Positions 1 to 13,881 of a DNA stretch of 64,000 bases are shown here, one piece after another. The notes under the pieces were generated by a model. It was not told where the DNA came from, did no database searches, and saw only the letters and a list, made by a program, of their open reading frames with translations. The stretch is from Epiperipatus broadwayi. Its lineage: Eukaryota; Onychophora; Udeonychophora; Euonychophora; Peripatidae. The position numbers were made by a program, and so were the translations under genes. Location: positions 5,256,794 to 5,320,793 of the forward strand of contig JAQFVV010000063.1 in assembly GCA_028023455.1 (NCBI GenBank). Direction: 5' to 3'. Positions within the stretch are counted from its first letter, which is position 1; each line of letters begins with the position of its first letter.

Positions 1-997
1 AGGACCTCGACATAGCAGACTGAAACTGTATGAACATGAAAACAAATTACAACATAAGGGAAGCTTCAAGGATGTGTGGCTAAGGGCTAGTCATGATCAC
101 CAGTCGATTCAGACTCCCATGCTTTAATGGTTTGCGTCTCGATATAACAACTGCCGATGTAGTGCCTGCTGGAGGGTTCGTTTTTGCCTTGCCCTTGATG
201 TCCAAAATATGGAGAAGTTCCCACAATCAAATCTAACCAAAGAGTGACCATTCCCTGGGAAAGAAGTGGAGAAATTCCATGAGGCAGTTAGCAAGACTCC
301 AAGTTAATTCAAAGACTTAATAACCTAGGTAATTATATATAATACATTTTATATAACTTATGTGCACATACTTTTAATTTATTGCAATTGCCAATCCCAG
401 ATATTAATGAGATAGACATTAATTAGACTCTTTCTAATATTTGGAATGACTATAAAGGGATAATTTATTTTCACAGATTACAATCATTTATCGGATCTTC
501 TATTTTATTTTATTTGTAGCATTATAGCAAATAATCTGTTTTTATTGTTTGTAAATGATTTAGAGTGTTTCTTTTTATTATAATTTATTGTATTAAATAT
601 TTATTATTGATTTAAATCTGTTTCATCTAGTTCTTCACCACTCCAAAAAGTAATATAATCATAGGGTTTGGGAAATAATTATTATTCATTTTGAGTACTG
701 AATTAACACGTGAAGCTAGTGGTGCAGTATTTTGATCCCATTAAAATTTATAAATATCCAAGCGCTGTTACTCTGTAAAATCTTACAGCAGTTGGAAGGT
801 AGTTGACCAGGAAATATAACCTGGGTCTATACCCATATAGCATACAGGTTTGGTCAAGTACGAATATACACTCATTTATGTCTGTATGTTCTCTCTTCTT
901 GCAGTAGCAGAAAGTGGACAATCTTGAATTTTAAAAATTCCCCATTATATGTAAATAAAAGGGAAGTTAAGCTTTCGATCATCAGGTTTCCATTACA
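1..997 (+). repeat. 5' LTR (right part only)
   Basis: Matches 5617-6614 along its whole length and ends in the same TTACA. Hand comparison gives about 33 differences in the first 300 bases, about 4 in bases 301-600 and nearly 40 in the last 400, so overall divergence is about 7-8 percent but very uneven. Most changes are transitions. The missing left part corresponds to 4847-5616 of the 3' LTR. Confidence 0.9.
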
Positions 998-1000
998 ATT

Positions 1001-1018
1001 TGGGGGCCAGTCCGGGAT
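1001..1018 (+). promoter_or_regulatory. Primer-binding site, tRNA-Pro-like
   Basis: Three bases after the 5' LTR end comes TGGGGGCCAGTCCGGGAT. It agrees at 16 of 18 positions with the tRNA-Pro-type site used by many retroelements (mismatches at positions 8 and 9). The CCA-complementary TGG and its placement beside the LTR are what identify it. The primer tRNA is inferred from general knowledge of animal tRNA-Pro 3' ends. Confidence 0.75.
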
Positions 1019-1439
1019 ATCTATTGCTGTGCAATTAGTGATCACGTGTTGAATTAATTTTATATGATAACGTAAATATTTTTTTTTTTTAAAAAAAAGA
1101 AGTTATTTAATATATGTGTTCTTAAAATATATAAAATTAGCGTAGTAAATCAGAGTGGTGGGAAGCAAAGATGAAGGGAATAAATTTTCTTTTTCACTTT
1201 ATAATACTTCATATATGTGTTTCATCATCAAATGTGTACAAAGATAGGAAGGGGGAATTTTAATATTAAGAAAGTTTTGAAGTTCGTTGTGACATATTTA
1301 ATAAAAGACCAGAAGTATTCCAATATAATCGCCATGAACAAAGAATTGATTATCTCAAAATAATTGCTGTAATGAAATATAAATCGTTTCAGAAAAGAGA
1401 AAGGGAGAATAAAACAGTTTCAGTAAGGTTGTAATCATA

Positions 1440-2060
1440 AATGATAAAAAATAAAATAGCCACGGATCTAAGTTAAGTGAAGAAATATATATGACGGACT
1501 CTAGAATAATCACATATCTAAGCAAAGTGGGAAAAATATATGTGTGAGTTAATAATAGCGTATCTCAGTCAAGTTGAAAATAAAATATTATAAATGATAA
1601 ATAATACAAATAGTCCATGTATAGTAAGTTGAAATGTATATGTGTATGATTCTTTTGAAGAAAAAAAGTAGCCTTAATTATAAAGTTATCAATAAATTAC
1701 AAGAGTAATGTGGGCAACGAAGTGTACTTGTTAGGTTGAAGAAAATATATACGTATGATTTTAAATTTTCGAGACAATAAAGTAATCGATAAATTACAAA
1801 ATGTAGTAAGTGTAATGAAGTATATTAGTTAAGTTGGAAAAAAAAAATATGTATGATTTTAAAAATAATCGTGAGGATAACTTGATCAATAAATTACAAA
1901 CAGAGCTGGTACAATGAAGTATATCTGTTAAATGGAAGGAAATATATGTGTATGATTTTAAAATAGTAAAGAGACAATATAAATTACAAACATAGTGTGT
2001 GTAACGAAGGAGGTTAGTCTGTTAAAGAAATATATATGTGTATGATTTTTTTTTGAAACA
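1440..2060 (+). repeat. Degenerate tandem repeat in the retroelement leader
   Basis: A motif of the form ATATATGTGTATGATTTTAAA followed by a stretch ending near ATAAATTACAAA recurs. The TATGATT core lies at about 1645, 1754, 1852, 1951 and 2041, a spacing of 90-109 bases. Shorter related copies occur from about 1461. The rest of the leader, 1019-2531, is AT-rich and has no reading frame. Long structured leaders are common in LTR elements, but a role here is not shown. Confidence 0.7.
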
Positions 2061-2531
2061 GCTGTAACCTTAAAGTGATCGAAAAGTATAAACATAATAT
2101 TAGAAATATATATCAGAAGTGCATACCGTTGGAAATACAGTCAAATAGAAATGAGTTTATTTATATATATCGTTAACAGAAGAATAAAGTATAGTAGTTA
2201 AGTTAGATTTAAAAAATATATAAGTGCGACATTAATTGAGGTATAGTGAGAAAGAGTGGGATAAGTAGGGAAAACATAGGACAATCATCAAGGTGGGACA
2301 GGCAGTCAAACAAATCTAAGGCAGGCAAACAAGAGGGTGAACCAGAGTGTGGATGTTTGGGTTGGCTAGTGGTCTAAATGCTAACTAATAAATAACAAAG
2401 AAATTAAATAGTTAATCAAAGTAAAAAGCAAAGAGTCAGTAGAAAGAATTTTTTATATAAATCTATCCAGAAGAGTTCAACAATAATAATAATAAATACA
2501 GATATCAAAAGAGTTAAACAAAATTATATTT

Positions 2532-4036
2532 ATGTGTACAAGATCCCAAGCTAAAATGGACCTTCAAGAAAAGGAAGTAAGAGAAGGGAATGAAGATAAG
2601 GAGATGAAAGTAAAGGGTAAAATAAACTATAGTAATATCATGGATATGCTAAGGCAAATGAAGGTTGAGAAACAGCAATTCTTGAAAGAATACATGGACA
2701 AACAGGAAAGAAGGATGGAAGAATGGTGGATAAAGATAGAAATAGACAACCAGAAAAGAATTGCTGAAGCCATGGAAGGAATTAGAAATGATGTCATCCA
2801 GCAATCAGAGGCTAAGGAACCAAGAAATTGTAAAATCCAATTAAGGGGGATGAACAAAGGGGTAGAGAGCCATATGTATATGATGAATTAGAAAGGGAGG
2901 AGAGTATAGGTAGAGAGTCAGCAGAGTTTGATCTGAGTGAAGACATAGGGTGGCCAGAGAAGAGAATAAGAAAGTTAGGTAAAGAAGTGGAAGTGATAAG
3001 AGTAGAAGAGAATAGGATGCTGATGAGCATGCAGTGGGATATAAGCCAGATAGTCAAGGCAGTAGAAAGGTTAGATGCAAAATTTAAAAAGAAGATAAGT
3101 AGGTCATCGAGTAACAGTGCCAATACTGAAGTAAAGGGCATAAGACCAAGAACGACTGGAGAGAGTACAGATATGGGCTATGGGAATTGCATGGATTATC
3201 CTATTGGCTTCCACCAATTTCTAAAAGTACATGTTTTCACTGGAAACCCTGGAGAAAGCCCTATGGAGCACTTGGGAAGCCTTGAGCGGTATTTCAAGTT
3301 TAGTAGGGTTAATGAGGAGGCCAAGTTAGCGGTCACCTGCAGTCACATGCAGGGTGAATCTTAACCCTGGTGGAACTCACTGTTCCAGAAACCCACCACA
3401 TTTGCAGGGTATCACAAGGCTTTGAGGACCAGTTATTAGAGTGAGGAACTCCAAGAAGATATTCTGCATCAGATAACACAGGAGAAATGGAGAGCAGGTG
3501 AATTGTTTACAACATTCTTTCACCATCAAGTAGCCAAGTTATGGATGATGACTGCAAACCCATTATCTGAGATGCAAATGCTCCGGATAACTGGGCATGG
3601 GTTCAAAAAAGATAGAGCAGATACTAATAAGTACAGAGAAGAAGATGGTGGACCATGTGGCTGAGTTGCTAAGTGCATTGGATACCACCAGGGCCGACCA
3701 GAAGGAGGATGGATGGAAATCTAGACCACCTCCAAAAGAGCCACTTATAATAAAAAAAACGGATGGGATCATAGTGGACAATGGAAAGAAAACCGGAGAT
3801 ATTCTACAGAGTGGAACCCAAGGAGGCAGGAAAATGGACAACAAAGATTGGAGATGGAATGAAAGCATCCATATGACAGGACTGAAGACCGAGAACGTAG
3901 GGATCAAAATCCATATCCAAGTGGCAGATGTGAAGTCAATAGAGAAAGACAACCACTAGATAAAACCAAAGTGCAATCACTAATAAAGGACGGATTCGCT
4001 GATACCAGATTGGAAATGGAATTGGATCATGAGTAA
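2532..4036 (+). pseudogene. gag-like polyprotein remnant
   Basis: Reading shifts between frames but keeps a gag-like theme. The first piece (2532-2891) is highly charged and helical, with many Lys, Glu and Met. The second (from about 2880) contains VFTGNPGESPMEHLGSLERY, which resembles the retrotransposon gag capsid motif of Ty3/Gypsy-type elements, and a downstream WWNSLF segment. Breaks seen: a frame change near 2850-2900, in-frame stops at 3362-3364, 3437-3439 and 3662-3664, and frame changes at A-runs near 3605 and 3755. The final piece is Arg- and Gln-rich, with a single Cys where a zinc knuckle might have been, and ends at 4036. No intact product is possible. Capsid identity rests on the one motif and the context, so a profile search should confirm it. 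Confidence 0.65.
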
Positions 4037-4830
4037 TGGAAAATGGACTTAGGAAAGTAGGAAATATTGATCACGATAATATAGAAGGATGATCCAGTAA
4101 AATGACCAAATAGTATAAAGGACTTTATCCAAACCAAGAAAACATATGATAGATAGTAGTGTGAGATCGTAGATAGAGGCTGAAGGTGTGTAGGTATAGA
4201 TATATGTAGGTGGATCTTAGCAGTATATGGTGAGCCTTCTCTTACGCTTTCATATGTGAGTTCTGCAGTCACCAGATCTTATTAGACAGAGAAGACAGGG
4301 ACAGAGATCCCCTTCTCATAATGACTCACTGGATTAAGATTTCCAGTTATATATTTGACAAATATCGTGAGTCAATGGATTAGAAACCAATGTATGGGGA
4401 AAGAACCCCTTATAAAAATACGAGCTATCAGTAAAATATTCTGAGCTCATGGATGAGCTGGATAAAAAGATGCCAGCCTCTCAACCCACCTTGGTATAGT
4501 GACCAGAGTTGGCACTTAGAGGGTTATTATTTGTAAAATGTAAGGTACGAACAGGTTTAATCGAGTCACAGATATATCCTGTGGTCTCAAACCTGTATAT
4601 ACAGGAAGGAAGTAGAAATAAAACTCGTGTTGTGTATAGCAAGATTAACTCGGTTAAGTAATACTGGTTGGGTCATCAGAGTAGGGATGTAAATTGCCTG
4701 GTCGCCTCTCTAGGAATAATCTCATCACTAAAATTATATTAGAAGTAAATAGATATGAGATGGTTCTAACAGTAGTTAGGAGCATCTAGCTTGAAATGTA
4801 TTAAATTAAAATTTTTTAAGAAAAAATTTT
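4037..4830 (+). other. Internal retroelement sequence without recognisable pol
   Basis: This stretch between gag and the purine tract should hold pol in an autonomous element. I find short frames only and no YxDD-type, protease or integrase signature on either strand. It is either 3' untranslated sequence or what remains after a pol deletion. Confidence 0.55.
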
Positions 4831-4846
4831 AAAGGGGGGGGGATGG
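4831..4846 (+). promoter_or_regulatory. Polypurine tract before 3' LTR
   Basis: AAAGGGGGGGGGATGG lies directly before the LTR start TGTAATG at 4847. An A/G tract at this place normally primes plus-strand DNA synthesis in LTR elements. It contains one T near its end, so the LTR start could alternatively be at 4844. Confidence 0.75.
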
Positions 4847-6614
4847 TGTAATGTGATGATCGCACATACTGCGATCACACATATAGATATTTAACATTTA
4901 AAGAATATTAAATATTGTGTTTAGAATATTAAAAAGTGAGGTTAAAAAAATTATAAACAAAAAAAATGTTTTAATTAAGAAAAGAGAGGGAATTAGAATC
5001 GAAAAGATTCTTATCTTTTACTGTCCAAAGTTCAGATTTTAGAAAGAATAGAAATATTAAGGTTAGAAATATCGATATGATGTGTTTCGTGTAAGATTAA
5101 AAAATGAGAAAGGAAATATAAATAAAATAGAAACTTAATGATGTAAAAAAAAGTGGTAGTTGGGGAGTTTAATAAAATATAAGTAAAATTTAGAATACAG
5201 TGGAATATAAAGATCTGTTCTTAAAATTACACATTTTGATGAAAATGAAATGCATATGTGAATGTATGAATAAAGAGAGCAAGGTTTATTGCATGTCAAA
5301 ATGAAATAAATTTTATTAAAGAAAGTGATTGATAAATAAATGTAAAATATTATATTATAAAATTATATCAAATTAAAAGTAACTTTGTATAAGTTGTTGA
5401 AAGCATTTTAAAGTAAAAAGGTGTGAAAGAAAAACCAAGCAGGAGATCAAGATAAGGAAAGAATTTGAAAAATAAAAGGACATTAATTAATTAATTAAAA
5501 AACAGTATTGGTCGAGACTTCAGTAAGGACACTGCTCTGATAAGAAGCAAAAAAATATAACAGAAAGCAGACATGAAAAGTTAAATTTGAAAAAAAAGAA
5601 CAGAAAGCTGAGTCAAAGGACCTCAACATAGCAGATTGAATTTGTATGAACATGAAAGCAAAATACAACATAAGGGAAGCTTCAAGGATGTGTGGCTAAG
5701 GGCCAATCATGATCGCCAGTCGATTCAGACTCCCATGCTTTAATGGTTCACGTCTCGATGTAACAACTGCTGACATAGCGCCTGCTGGAAGATTCATTTT
5801 TGCCTTGTCCTTGATGTCCAAAATACGGAGGAGTTTCCACAATCAAATCTAACCAAAGAGCGCCAGTTCCCTGCTAAAGAAGTGGAGAAATTCCACGGGG
5901 CGGTCAGCAAGACTCCAAGTTAATTCAAAGACTTAATAACCTAGGTAATTATGTATAATACATTTTATATAACTTATGTGCACATACTTTTAATTTAATG
6001 CAATTGCCAATCCCAGATATTAATGAGATAGACATTAATTAGACTCTTTCTAATATTTGGAATGACTATAAAGGGATAATTTATTTTCACAGGTTACAAT
6101 CATTTATCGGATCTTCTATTTTATTTTATTTGTAGCATTATAGCAAATAATCTGTTTTTATTGTTTGTAAATGATTTATAGTGTTTCTTTTTATTATAAT
6201 TTATTGTATTAAATATTTATTATTGATTTAAATCTGTTTCATATTGTTCTTCGCCACTCCAAAAAGTAATATAGTCATAGGGTTTGGGAAAATAATTATT
6301 ATTCATTTTGAGTACTGAATTACCACATGAAGCTAGTGGTGCAGTATTTTGATTCCATTAAAATTTATAAATAACCAAGCGCTGTAACTCTGTAAAATGT
6401 TACAGCAGTCGGGAGATAGTTGACCGGGAAATATAACTTGGGGCTATACCTGTATAGCATACAGGGTCAGTCAAGTATGGATATAGACTTGTTTATGTCT
6501 ATATGTTCTCTCTGCTTGTGGTAGCGGAAAGTGGACGATCTTTAATTTTAAGAATTCCCCATTATATGTAAATAAAAGGGAAGTTAAGCTTTCGATCGTC
6601 GGGTTTCCGTTACA
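4847..6614 (+). repeat. 3' LTR, complete, 1768 bp
   Basis: Runs from TGTAATG after the purine tract to GTTACA, giving short inverted ends. It is long for an LTR and very AT-rich. The right flank is an ATATAT run followed by unrelated sequence, so the element seems to sit in an AT microsatellite. The first bases include a small inverted motif, GATCGCACATACTGCGATC, at about 4858-4876. Confidence 0.85.
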
Positions 6615-8738
6615 ATATATATATATATAAAGGAATATTACATCAATTCATGTATTATAACATCATTTATTGAGACATTATATATTTTTTGAAATATATA
6701 ATGCTTCTGCACACTTACATTTTTATACATGTTATTTTAATGTACTTATATTTTGATCTTAGATTCATTGAAATCTAAACAAACTAAAAAAATATTAATA
6801 TTTGAAATATAGATAAGTAAAAATTGTAAAAACAAAGTATCATTAATATCAAAAATCATATAAAATTGGTAAAACAAAATATTTTCTAATCTCGAATACC
6901 ACAGATTTATAAATTAATCTCTGAATAATGTATCTTTTTTTAGTAAATATATTATAATTTAATATTACTCAAAAATAAGCAAGCACATTTCCTTATTTTA
7001 GCTTGTATACATCCAGCCTAGTAGCTATTACATGAACTACATATTACCATACTTTTTTTTATAGATTGAATTTTGCACTTATATAGTAGATGAGTTTATC
7101 ATTCCCATCAAATAAATCAATTGTACCAATGTCAAAATAAACAATGAAGTAACAGATTTCAATTAAACAAAGTTTACACACTCTTTTATTTTTTATGTTT
7201 TTTAACAATTATTAATTATTTTATAAAAATAATATGTAATATCTTGTATCAAAATTATTTAATCATATAGATAATGAGTATTTTTTAATTGTATTTTAAG
7301 TATAAAAGATCTATCTAGCACATTTAAATAATATATCTCTTTTAAAAAAGTATGGAAATGGTACATTAGTATTAGACCTGCTATGATGTATTTATGCCAA
7401 TATAATTATTCTAACTTTGCATCTCATAAAATAATGTCTGTACAGGATCTTTGGACAAACTTAATTGATCAATATCTTACCCCCCTCCCCAATTTTATTT
7501 TAAAAAAACAAAAAACAAAAACACTTATGATGATAACCACATTTATCTTGATCAAAATAATGAAAATCGCGGCAATAGATTGAATGTTTTGATGGTCTCC
7601 AAAATGGAAATGAAAGTGTATCTTTCTTTGTACCAGAATTTTTGCATATGACAGCATAGTTTAAAATGTTAAATTAGCAGCAAAAACAAGATTTTCAATA
7701 ACAAATTTATCCCAATCAGAAGATTATGTAATATTTAAGTAAAAAAATATATAATTTTTTAAAAGATTATAAATGTGTTTAATTCAGTGTTTATTTATAG
7801 ATTTGCTTTTGAAGTTGAGTTTCAGTCACTGCAGGTCTAATACCTCTCTAAACTTGGACTATAAATTAGAGTTATATATTACATCAGCCTTTCTAGAAAA
7901 TTATCCTTTTTTTTTTGAAATTATAGACATAACATTGCAATTACTGGTAATTTATAGTGTTTAAAATTAAACACTGCAATTTCTATGATTTTTATTTAAA
8001 AGTTTCCAATGTAGGTTTTTTTGTCACAGATTTTTATTGAATTTTTGGTGGATTCAACATATGGGCACTTACTTATGGTTAATTTATATTGAAAGTTTTA
8101 TGGTAGTCAAGTAGAGTGTTCTGTATAGAATTCTAAATCATAAACATTGAATATTTATCTTGGATTTTATGACAGTACTAATAACTTGGAAATGAATATA
8201 ACAAAGTTGAAAAAAGAAGAGAAATGAATATTTATATATAATATAAATTATTAGACTATACTTTTTTTTTATACATTTTTTTTACTTTTTTTTTATATAT
8301 TTTTTTTAATTAAAAAATATCTGACCAATAACATCATAATAAACAATTATAAATTTATGAAATATTTTTAAGAATTTCATCATACCTTTGCTTTAAGTAT
8401 AAACACATTTTTGTAATCATGTCATTTTTGGCTATTTTGTTTACTATTCTTTTTCGTCATCTGGCCACTTTCAAATTCAAATATTAAAAAAAAAAAAAAA
8501 TGTTTTGTTTGTCGACATTTGGTAATTCTAATTTTAAAATAGAAAAGTGTGATAGAACAACTACACACATATTTATCAATTCTTTTTCAAGATAATTTTA
8601 AAGCAAAACTGTTAAAAATTTAAAATTAGATAAATAATTTAAAATTATAAATATACATATCTTAACATTTTATTGTCTTTAAGACAGATCTCCTAATGCT
8701 GTCCTACATTATTTTGAGGTGACACCATGAAATGGCCA

Positions 8739-8740
<2 letters not shown>
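6615..8740. other. AT-rich sequence, no gene seen
   Basis: Only short chance reading frames and poly-A or poly-T runs. No repeat shared with the rest of the window was noticed here. Confidence 0.6.

Positions 8741-8806
<66 letters not shown>
8741..8806. repeat. (TA)n microsatellite
   Basis: Thirty-three uninterrupted TA units. The following 228 bases to 9034 are unique AT-rich sequence. Confidence 0.98.
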
Positions 8807-8810
<4 letters not shown>

Positions 8811-9054
8811 ATCAGATACAATAATATATAGTAAAACAAAAACACTAGAATGACATTTACACAATTTTTACACTAATACACAAATAAGTAAATAACCATT
8901 ATCGCTAGCTTATGTCACAATTGCCATTTCTAATAGTATTTACAATACTCATACCTTTGACATACAATTCTACAATTATATTAGTTTTAAAATGAGTAAA
9001 AATGAATTTTTCCATGTGATCATTCATCTAAATCATATATATATATATATATAT

Positions 9055-12000
9055 TCTAACCTGTACCTCGTGCATCTTCACTTCAGAATAATATATGTTA
9101 TGAAATAAAACGGGTTCTATCTCAGTTAAAAATTAATAACTAAAATATTCAGCATTAAAATTAAAATATTTCACTAGCTCAAATTTAAAATACGAATAAG
9201 GTTCAGTTTATAAAAATAAATTAAATAAATATTTAATATTTTCATGAAACTTGAAGTGAAAATACAGGTGACAAGATAGATTACATTGAGCCAATATTCC
9301 ACAGGATACTACCTCAATGGCATAAGAACACTATCCCCCTTTATTACTATTTTAAATAACAAACTCATAGTATTCTTACGACTTTAATATCTTCTACTCA
9401 CTAAGATTAAACTAATAATTAAATCTTAATCTTCTATTTATAATAATCTAGCTCAAATAAAATAATCTCAGGTTCATAAAGTTTATTCTAAGTTAATAAA
9501 AATACGGTAGTAAAATATGAGAAGGGATTTTATGTCATAATCTACTACACTGAAACTAATAATAATAAATAACAGTAATAATATTCTTCATTGTTTAACT
9601 AATTCTGTATATCTTTTCTTTTTACTATAATTTTATTACCATAATAAAATAATGAAATAATATAATATGATCTTATATCTTCATGTAATGATATAATAAA
9701 TACGTGGTAGCATTTTAATAATCTGACAAACAAAATATGTGTGGCAACTGATAGCATATAATTTAATATAATATTGTGATAACTGATTTATGACCAATAA
9801 AATAATATAAAATTATGATTATTTAATTATAATAAATACCAATAAAATATTTAAAATTCTTAAAATAATTCTCTATTTATCTTTTGTGTAAAATTATATA
9901 TTTGTTTCGATTATTATGCATATATCGTGTTTTCATGCATCGATGTGGAGAAATAAATAAATCGGACACAAAATTTTTTAAATAACAAAATTTAACAAAG
10001 TTTATTACTAACAACAAATAAATAAACAATTTATTTACACTATTTACAGTGGATATCCTTAATTTTTTTACTTTACAGTTTGATCTACCATATTTCAATT
10101 ATATCTTTATTTAGATTTAGGACAAAATTAAAAAAAAAAATGTTACTATTTGGTTTCTCATTATGGTTAACTTATTACAAATATATTTATCTACTTTATT
10201 AGCAACAGCATTTTATCCTTAATATTATTAAACTATCTTATTTTTAAAAATTCATACTTAGAAAAACATTCTACAGAAAAACAAAATTTTATAATGAGTA
10301 TGGATTTCTCAAAAATATTAAAAAAAAAATTTCATCTTGCAAAGTCAAAGATGTTACACAAAATATTATCCAAAAATTCAGTACTAGATTTTAGTATTTA
10401 TCACACAATATTTACTAATCATAATATATTCTTCTTTAAGCCTTACTTTAGTATGATATAAGTGTAATCATCAATATATTGCTGTTAATTAATGAACAAA
10501 AAAATATACTATGCATATTGTTTACATAATTTACTTTGTACTATTGTATTTTAAAATATGCAATACTTATTTTTCCCTTAAAAAAAATAATACTAAAGCA
10601 TTTAAAATTATTATCACTTTAAAGAAAATATCTTTGTTTAGATACTTTATTTTAAAAAAGTTTATATTTCATATCTGAAATAAAATTCAAAATATATTCT
10701 ATGATTCTTTTCTTTCCTTAGGATACTTTGGATCTTCAATTTTAAATTATAACGTCCTATTCCTTCTAAGCAAATAAACCAATCTTATACAAAAACAATG
10801 GCATAACCTAAGTTCTAAATTATTTATCATTTCTCTTAAACATATCTTACTAAACGATGCAATTACATGAAATAAAGATAGCAAAAACAGATGCATAGGA
10901 TTAAGGAAGAAAGCTAGAGTATTACTCTTAACATATCTCAAAATCATGGCACAGTGTGAAGAGGTATGACATTTACCTGCCTAATATCCTCTAGTACAGG
11001 GACGATGTTAAAGCTATTTTTTCAGCTTTATTAGAACATCAAATATTTAAAGAAATATAAACACTGTCCAAATAAAATGTGTATCAGTCATAGGGCTTTG
11101 TTAACTATGCTGATATTCCCATACAGACTAAATATTATTTCCATTCCTTATAACATCCTATTTCTTAAAACATCATCTTGGTTTCCTGTTTACTAAGTAC
11201 TTCCAAGCCACTATCTCAACATTATTTCTCAAGATTTTCCACATCTTACATCGATAAATAACTATCTGCATTTACAAAACAATAAATAAAATTCATTAAT
11301 AGTTAAACAATCTAGCTGTTCCACAAGAAAAGTCTGCTTACTTCATTATTCTATATGTCTAATCATATACAATCTACTTAGACAATATTTGAATATCCAA
11401 TAACATGAAAGTTGTAAAAGAATCACATAATTATTTGTTACTATGTTGGATTATATCACTAATATATAAAAAAAAAATCATCGTATGCATATTTTCAAAT
11501 CAATCCTATTTCATAATGTTTTTTAAAATGTTGTATAAAATGTGGTACATATAAGTAAAAAAAAACTTTTGCACTTCATTCTTCCAATTTATGGATGATC
11601 TAAAGAAAACAAAAAAAATATATATATTATAAATTATCAATAGTTATTATTATTACCAATAATCTTTATCTAGTCATTGTGTTCAGTAGGCTTCCTTTAT
11701 CCACTTGAGCAATGCAGATATAAAAAAAAATTCACACCCATACACTTTATATTAAAATATTTTTAGCTAAATTATTAGATTGTTATATTATAAAATTTTA
11801 ATATTAATAAATTAATGTTTTTATGTTTTTCCTAATCTTATATAAAAATTTAGATTTAAACTAAGTTAACAAAATAAAAGGAATCAAAACTATAGTTACA
11901 TATTTTCTTGACAATAGTTCCTGATAAGTCCAAAATGTTTATTATTTTCTCTAGAGTTTTTTAAAAATGTTCTCCAAGCATGTTAAAGTTTAAAATAAAA

Positions 12001-13881
12001 ATAATTATTAATCCATTTAGTAAAATTTATAGAAAATAATCCTTGGTTTTAGTATTTAAGATGATAATTATTAAATCATAATATTAATTAATCCCGTGAA
12101 GCTTCTTAATCTTCTCTACCAATATTCTCTGCGTATCCAATGCATCAATCCATCTAATTTAACTTTCAAAATATTCGATAAACTTTTAAGTACTATTTGT
12201 ATTTCCATGGATCCATCTTTTATTCAACTATATGTTCACTTTTTTACATATGTTTCCTTCTTGATACATTTAAACTTTCGTCTGGTATTTTTATAAATCT
12301 CTTTAAAAATAAAAAAAATGTTACCTTCAGAAAGGATATACATTTTACTCCTTTGCATATCATATTATATAAAATAATTCATGAAATATAATTCTCTTAT
12401 TACTATTTAAAAATAAATCTTGGATCAGCTTATAAATAATACGTTTCAATACATTTTTTTTTTTAGACTTCGTATAATGTCCGAGCTGTGGTTTTTATGT
12501 ACCAGAACAGTTCTCCGGTGAAATATTAATAAAGCTATATCAATAAACATTCCAAACATTTTTACAGTATTACAATTTATATCCATTTTATTTGGTTGTA
12601 TATCCATCTCTTATTGCATAGTTTAGGTTAAACTTTTAGATAAAATACGACTGATAAAGAAACTTTAAAAAATTTAACAAAGCATATTAAACGAAATTAT
12701 TAAAATATTTTTTAGTTTACACTCTCTTTTTGCAAGTTACTTTTAAAATATTAATTAGTTTTTTTCAAATAAATTATGAGAGAGTGCTAAAATTGACTAA
12801 AATAATAATTTTAAAATACTATCTCTTTGATAGCTATAATTTACCTTTCTCTGGTTTCAATACATTATTAATCTCCCCTTATACCCCCATGCAATTCATA
12901 TTTATAGTCTGTAAGAATACCTATTCCTATTGGTTAATTCTTACTTTAGCTAGAGAATAAATTTACATATTTTCAATTTTAAGTAGAATTGAATTTCAAA
13001 ATTAGAAACTATGACATAATAAAATGTAAAAAATATTATTTTAAAATTCCACTTTTACTTCAATTATTGTTTTATTAAAATTATTTAATCTTTTAAAATA
13101 ACTTTTAAAATAACATTTAATAACTTATTCCATTTTTTAATATTCAATTTATCTATTTTTATTTAAATAAAATATTTAATTTTTATATTATGAATGTATT
13201 TGTCTTTATTACATCATTTAAACATGTTATACAATAGTTAACTTAATGTTTAATACTATTTACTTTTATGATAGGCAATAATTCCATCCAACTCTATAAT
13301 ATAACTTTTAAAATATTTTAAACTTTATTATTAATTAAAACAAGCATGTGTGTGAAAGTATATAGTATACAAGTCACATGATTAATAACTTTGGCAGACG
13401 ATTTTCAATCTATTTCTCTGCCTAGATTTATATAATTAATACACTTATTATATTATATAAAATAATTATAAAATTTGGAATAACAATTTAGAAAATATAG
13501 AATTAGATATAATTTTCACCATCATAAAGTTTATTTTTAAAATACACTATATTAATTTTAACTATTTAAATATGATTACAAATTTAAATATAGCATTTAT
13601 TAAATTATACGTTTTAAACTATTAAAATCGAATTTTTAAATATACTTTTAATATTTATAGCTGTGTTATTTATTATGGCCAGCTTTTACAACCATATGAA
13701 ACAATATTTTAAGCTTTACATAACTATTTTTTAATGATTCGTTAATTTTCTTTCGCTTCAAATTGTACTTTAAAGATATAATTGACTTAATACAATTACC
13801 ATATTAAAAGAACATATTCTAAATTTAAATTTTTTTTAGTAATTGACTGTTATGAACTATTACTGACCTATAGAAAAGGGC

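Larger units (their letters stand above)
1..6614 (+). mobile_element. LTR retroelement, gag-only, truncated by window edge
   Basis: The first 997 bases recur at 5617-6614, giving two direct terminal repeats around an internal part that has a primer-binding site next to the 5' LTR, a gag-like reading region and a purine tract before the 3' LTR. These are the hallmarks of an LTR retrotransposon in the sense orientation. The LTR ends are TGTAA and TTACA, as in many Ty3/Gypsy elements. The internal part is only about 3.85 kb, and I see no protease, reverse transcriptase, RNase H or integrase motif in it, so the copy looks non-autonomous or internally deleted. The left end lies outside the window by about 770 bases, judged from the 3' LTR. 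Class assignment to Ty3/Gypsy is inference from gag style and LTR ends. Confidence 0.85.

Noticed and set aside
2627-3952. Minus-strand frames opposite gag
   Set aside because: Shadows of the purine-rich gag strand; composition is low-complexity Ser/Ile/Leu.
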